A DNA stretch of 64,000 nucleotides from DATKCN01 sp035513175 (GTDB lineage: Bacteria > Chloroflexota > Chloroflexia > Thermomicrobiales > CFX8): assembly GCA_035513175.1 (NCBI GenBank), contig DATKCN010000250.1, positions 6,607 to 70,606 on the forward strand. Direction: 5' to 3'. The position numbers and the translations under genes were made by a program. Numbering within the stretch: position 1 is the stretch's first letter; each line of letters starts with the position of its first letter. Shown in pieces: positions 61,531 to 64,000 of the stretch. The notes below the pieces were generated by a model. The model made no database searches. It was not told where the DNA came from and was given only the letters and a program-made list of their open reading frames with translations.

Positions 61531-62024
61531 TCTCGCGACCTGCCTGACGTGAGCGCGAATTTCCAGACATCCGGCACGGGCGGCTCGACGCCGATGGCGG
61601 TCAACACCACGCAGACCTGGCCGCGATGCCTGGACTCGTGGTGAAGCGCCTGTGCCGAGACTGCGCCGGTCGGGACCTCGTACGTTATGCCGTCCGAGCC
61701 TCGCGGCAACACGATCCGCTCAGGGTCGAGTGGGGCGACGAAAAACTCCTCCCAGCGGGCGGCCATGTCCTCGGCGCGCGCCGTGAGTGTCTCCATGTCT
61801 GGCGCATCGTTCGTGCGCCGGCCCCAGTCCCGCGATCGATCGGTCAGGCGGCTACAGTAGCCCGCCGCCTACCAGTCGACGTGCCACATCGTCGCGGCGA
61901 TGCTGCCACACGTGCCCTCGGCGGCAGCCCGTAGCCGCTCGTCCGTCAGCGTCGTGCGGAACGCGAGCAGCCGTCACGTCGACCACGCATTGTGCCGGAC
62001 GGCGTCCACGAGTCCATCAGTCAC
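61531..62024 (-). pseudogene. DinB-family protein gene with two nonsense codons
   Basis: From a GTG at 62024 (AGGAG upstream) one frame reads LVDAVRHNAWST, TGA, RLLAFRTTLTDERLRAAAEGTCGSIA, ATMWHVDW, TAG, AAGYCSRLTDRSRDW, then ALHHESRHRGQVCVVLTAIGVEPP. This is a DinB/YfiT-type four-helix metal-binding protein whose frame is broken by TGA at 61974-61976 and TAG at 61869-61871; the first needs only CGA to TGA. The original stop is also lost, so the frame runs on antisense to the VanW tail. Clearly a young pseudogene; the 3' limit is approximate. Confidence 0.8.
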
Positions 62025-62157
62025 GCGCGCTCTGCTCCTGTCGATCGCATTCTGACACCAGTCCCGGCGGGTTGGCAGGCCCACTCGCCACCGGCGACAC
62101 ACGCGAACCGGCGGGCGCGCGTGTGCCAGTGTCATTGCGGCTGCTATCATCGTGCAC

Positions 62158-63372
62158 ATGGAGGGGGAAGGTCGTCAGCGAGGCAGATTCGATGACCCCA
62201 GGTTGCACGTCGGATACGTGCCCGCCGATCCTGACCTGACCGGTTCCGTGCGCCGCCGCGCGCGCGCGCTATGGGACGTGCCCCCCGACGTGCTGGTCGT
62301 GACGCCCGGCCGCATCGATATCGTCGGCAACCACATCGACTACAACGGCGGCGAGCCCGTCGCTGCCGCGATTGACCGTTGGGTCGCCCTGGCCGCTCGG
62401 CGGCGCAGCGACGGCATCGTGCGAGCGTCGGTGTCCGATCTCGGCGCTGGGATCGCCGAGTTTCCCATCGAGTCAGCCACCGCGTTCGACCTGCGGCGCA
62501 ACGCTGCAGAGCGCGAGTGGTCCGATTACGCGCGAGCAGCGGTCGCGGCCACGCATGCCGCCGGCATTCCGTGTGACGGGATCGACCTCTACTACCGGGG
62601 CACGATCCCGCTCGGCGCGGGCATGGGCTCGTTCTCGGCGCTGCTGGTGTCGGCCGTGGCAGCCATAGCGCAAGTTGCCGGCGCGCGACTCAGCAGGCTT
62701 GACATCGCGCGGTGCGCGCTGGAGGCGGGTCTGCGGATGGATTTGCCGGTCGGGCCGCTCGATCCGGCCATCTGCGCCGTTGGCGGCTTTCTACGCTTCT
62801 CTCGCGATGAGGATCGCATCCGGCCGCTGGTCGTCAGCCTCGGCGACGCCATCTTCGTCATCTGCGATTCCGGCGTGCGCCACTCCCTGTCCGTCCTCCG
62901 GTACCGGGCGCGGGCCGACGAGTGCCGTGAGGCGCTGGCGCTCCTGCGTGGCGCCGGAATGCCGATCGGCGCACTCGCCGAGATTTCTCCCGCCGACCTC
63001 GACGCGGCAGCCGGCCTGCTGCCCGAGCCGCTCGACAGGCGCGTGCGCCACGTCGTCCAGGAGGTCGAGCGCGCGCGTGAGGCCGAGGCGGCGATCGAGG
63101 CAGGCGATTGCGTGGCGCTCGGCGCGCTGATGACCGCGTCCGGCCGGTCGTCGGCCACGCTATACGACATCAGCCACCCGGCGGTGGAGCGCATCGCCGC
63201 GATTGCGCGCGAAACGCCAGGCGTCTATGGCGCGCGCATGATGGGCGCTGGCGATGGCGGGGTAGCTGTTGTCCTGATCGAGCGGGATGCGCTGCCCGCG
63301 TTGCAGCGGCAGCTGTCCGGCGCACTCGTGACTCTCTGCCGGGTGGCGCGCGGCCTCTCGATGATCGACTGA
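62158..63372 (+). CDS. Galactokinase-like GHMP kinase
   Basis: About 404 residues; the ATG at 62158 or the GTG at 62152 may be the start, neither with a ribosome site, so it could be leaderless. GHMP motifs are clear: VTPGRIDIVGNHIDYNGG (galactokinase-type sugar/His-Asp site), GTIPLGAGMGSFSAL (ATP loop) and GARMMGAGDGGVAVV (motif 3). It should phosphorylate a sugar C1-OH or a related alcohol; the usual galactokinase EHTDY is NHIDY and the SSAA of the ATP loop is SFSA, so a sugar other than galactose is possible. The PIG-L deacetylase gene follows 82 bases later. Confidence 0.87.
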   Translation: MEGEGRQRGRFDDPRLHVGYVPADPDLTGSVRRRARALWDVPPDVLVVTPGRIDIVGNHIDYNGGEPVAAAIDRWVALAARRRSDGIVRASVSDLGAGIAEFPIESATAFDLRRNAAEREWSDYARAAVAATHAAGIPCDGIDLYYRGTIPLGAGMGSFSALLVSAVAAIAQVAGARLSRLDIARCALEAGLRMDLPVGPLDPAICAVGGFLRFSRDEDRIRPLVVSLGDAIFVICDSGVRHSLSVLRYRARADECREALALLRGAGMPIGALAEISPADLDAAAGLLPEPLDRRVRHVVQEVERAREAEAAIEAGDCVALGALMTASGRSSATLYDISHPAVERIAAIARETPGVYGARMMGAGDGGVAVVLIERDALPALQRQLSGALVTLCRVARGLSMID

Positions 63373-63454
63373 GCGGGAATAGTTGCCAGCGTTCCCACGC
63401 TGTCTCCCAGGAACGGAACGTGCGTTCGCATGATGAGAGGAATCAGCGCAGCAG

Positions 63455-64000
63455 ATGTCTGAAACACCAGCAGCCGGCGGCGGGCCTCCGCGCCGCGTCA
63501 TGGTCGTGATGGCGCACCCGGACGACGCGGAATTCATCTGTGCCGGGACCGTCGCGACTTGGGCGGCCGAGGGCCAGGAGATCATTTACGTCCTCGGCAC
63601 CAGCGGCGACAAGGGCAGCGAGGACCCGGCGATGACCGCCGAGCGCCTCATCGCGACACGCGAAGCGGAGCAGCGCGCCGCCTGCGATGTGCTGGGTGTC
63701 AGGGAGGTCGTCTTCCTGCGCATGCCGGACGCCGAGCTTGTGCCCGATCTGGAAATGCGCCGCACGCTGACGCGCGTCATCCGCCAGCACAAGCCGGACG
63801 CCGTCGTTTGTCAGGACCCGACCGAGCGCTGGGTCGGGTCCGGCTACATCCAGCACCCGGACCACATCGCCATGGGCGAGGCCACGCTGGCCGCGCTGTT
63901 CCCTTCCGCCCGGGACCGCCTGACCTTCCCGGAGCTGCTGGCGGAGGGGCTGGAGCCGCACAAGGTCAACGAGGTTTACATCGCCTCCTCCGAGGAGAGC
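63455..64000 (+). CDS. PIG-L (LmbE-like) deacetylase, N-terminal part (runs off the window)
   Basis: At least 182 residues from the ATG at 63455, open to the window edge. The zinc motif VVMAHPDDAEFICAGT (A-H-P-D-D-x-E) and QHPDHIAMGEA (second zinc His) identify the PIG-L family, which removes N-acetyl from N-acetylglucosaminyl lipids or thiol precursors (MshB, BshB) and other N-acetyl sugars. The TSGDKGS and REAEQRAACDVLGV blocks are typical. The position next to a sugar-kinase-like gene suggests sugar-derivative metabolism; substrate unknown. Confidence 0.92.
   Translation, partial: MSETPAAGGGPPRRVMVVMAHPDDAEFICAGTVATWAAEGQEIIYVLGTSGDKGSEDPAMTAERLIATREAEQRAACDVLGVREVVFLRMPDAELVPDLEMRRTLTRVIRQHKPDAVVCQDPTERWVGSGYIQHPDHIAMGEATLAALFPSARDRLTFPELLAEGLEPHKVNEVYIASSEES

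Overview
The window is high-GC, gene-dense bacterial chromosome with genes on both strands and no rRNA, tRNA, CRISPR array or complete insertion sequence that I could see. Gene content suggests a Chloroflexota bacterium, most likely of the Thermomicrobia lineage: a DUF3105 membrane protein, an F420-type DUF385 protein, VanW/YoaR-type wall protein, twin subtilases, dispersed GC-rich hairpin repeats and 7-bp tandem arrays. That placement is inference; there is no marker gene here that settles it.

Layout. 1-10.4 kb (mostly minus strand): MFS transporter start, tandem GNAT acetyltransferase, GMC-oxidoreductase remnant, a HAD-SerA fusion, two adjacent secreted subtilases sharing one C-terminal module, and a LOG-family protein. 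10.7-15.3 kb: an MshC/CysRS-like ligase, a small membrane protein, an interrupted MocR-type regulator, a cold-shock protein and a fatty-acid desaturase. 15.4-21.6 kb (minus): a tightly overlapping operon of an Fe-S RecB-like nuclease, an SbcD-like phosphoesterase, a membrane-anchored SbcC/YhaN-like ATPase and an AhpD-like protein whose second CxxC position is an in-frame UGA followed by a good bacterial SECIS-like hairpin. I read this last gene as a selenoprotein. 22.2-30.7 kb: glutamine synthetase, DUF3105, proline-racemase family enzyme, lactonase plus RidA, repeat-rich intergenic DNA and a large M14 peptidase. 30.8-33.6 kb: Rad52/DdrA-like protein, MFS transporter, HEPN-CBS protein.

33.9-41.2 kb (plus): a catabolic-looking operon behind a strong sigma-70-type promoter: TAT lipoprotein peptide-binding protein, two Dpp-type permeases (no ATPases), a SelA-like PLP enzyme and two acetylxylan-esterase-fold hydrolases, the second with Asp in place of the catalytic Ser, closed by a terminator. 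41.1-50.2 kb: EamA transporter, two-domain multicopper oxidase, universal stress protein and a c-di-GMP sensor of about 1,950 residues (nine PAS, two GAF, GGDEF, EAL). 50.2-64 kb: M24-like protein, nitroreductase, purD, a NarL-type response regulator, NUDIX hydrolase, phytoene-dehydrogenase-like oxidoreductase, DUF385, VOC, PPK2, VanW protein, decayed DinB gene, galactokinase-like GHMP kinase and the start of a PIG-L deacetylase.

Four genes are visibly decayed (GMC oxidoreductase, MocR regulator, glycosyltransferase, DinB), so nonsense and frameshift remnants are a recurring theme; the UGA in the AhpD gene differs from them because it sits exactly at a catalytic Cys and the frame is otherwise intact.
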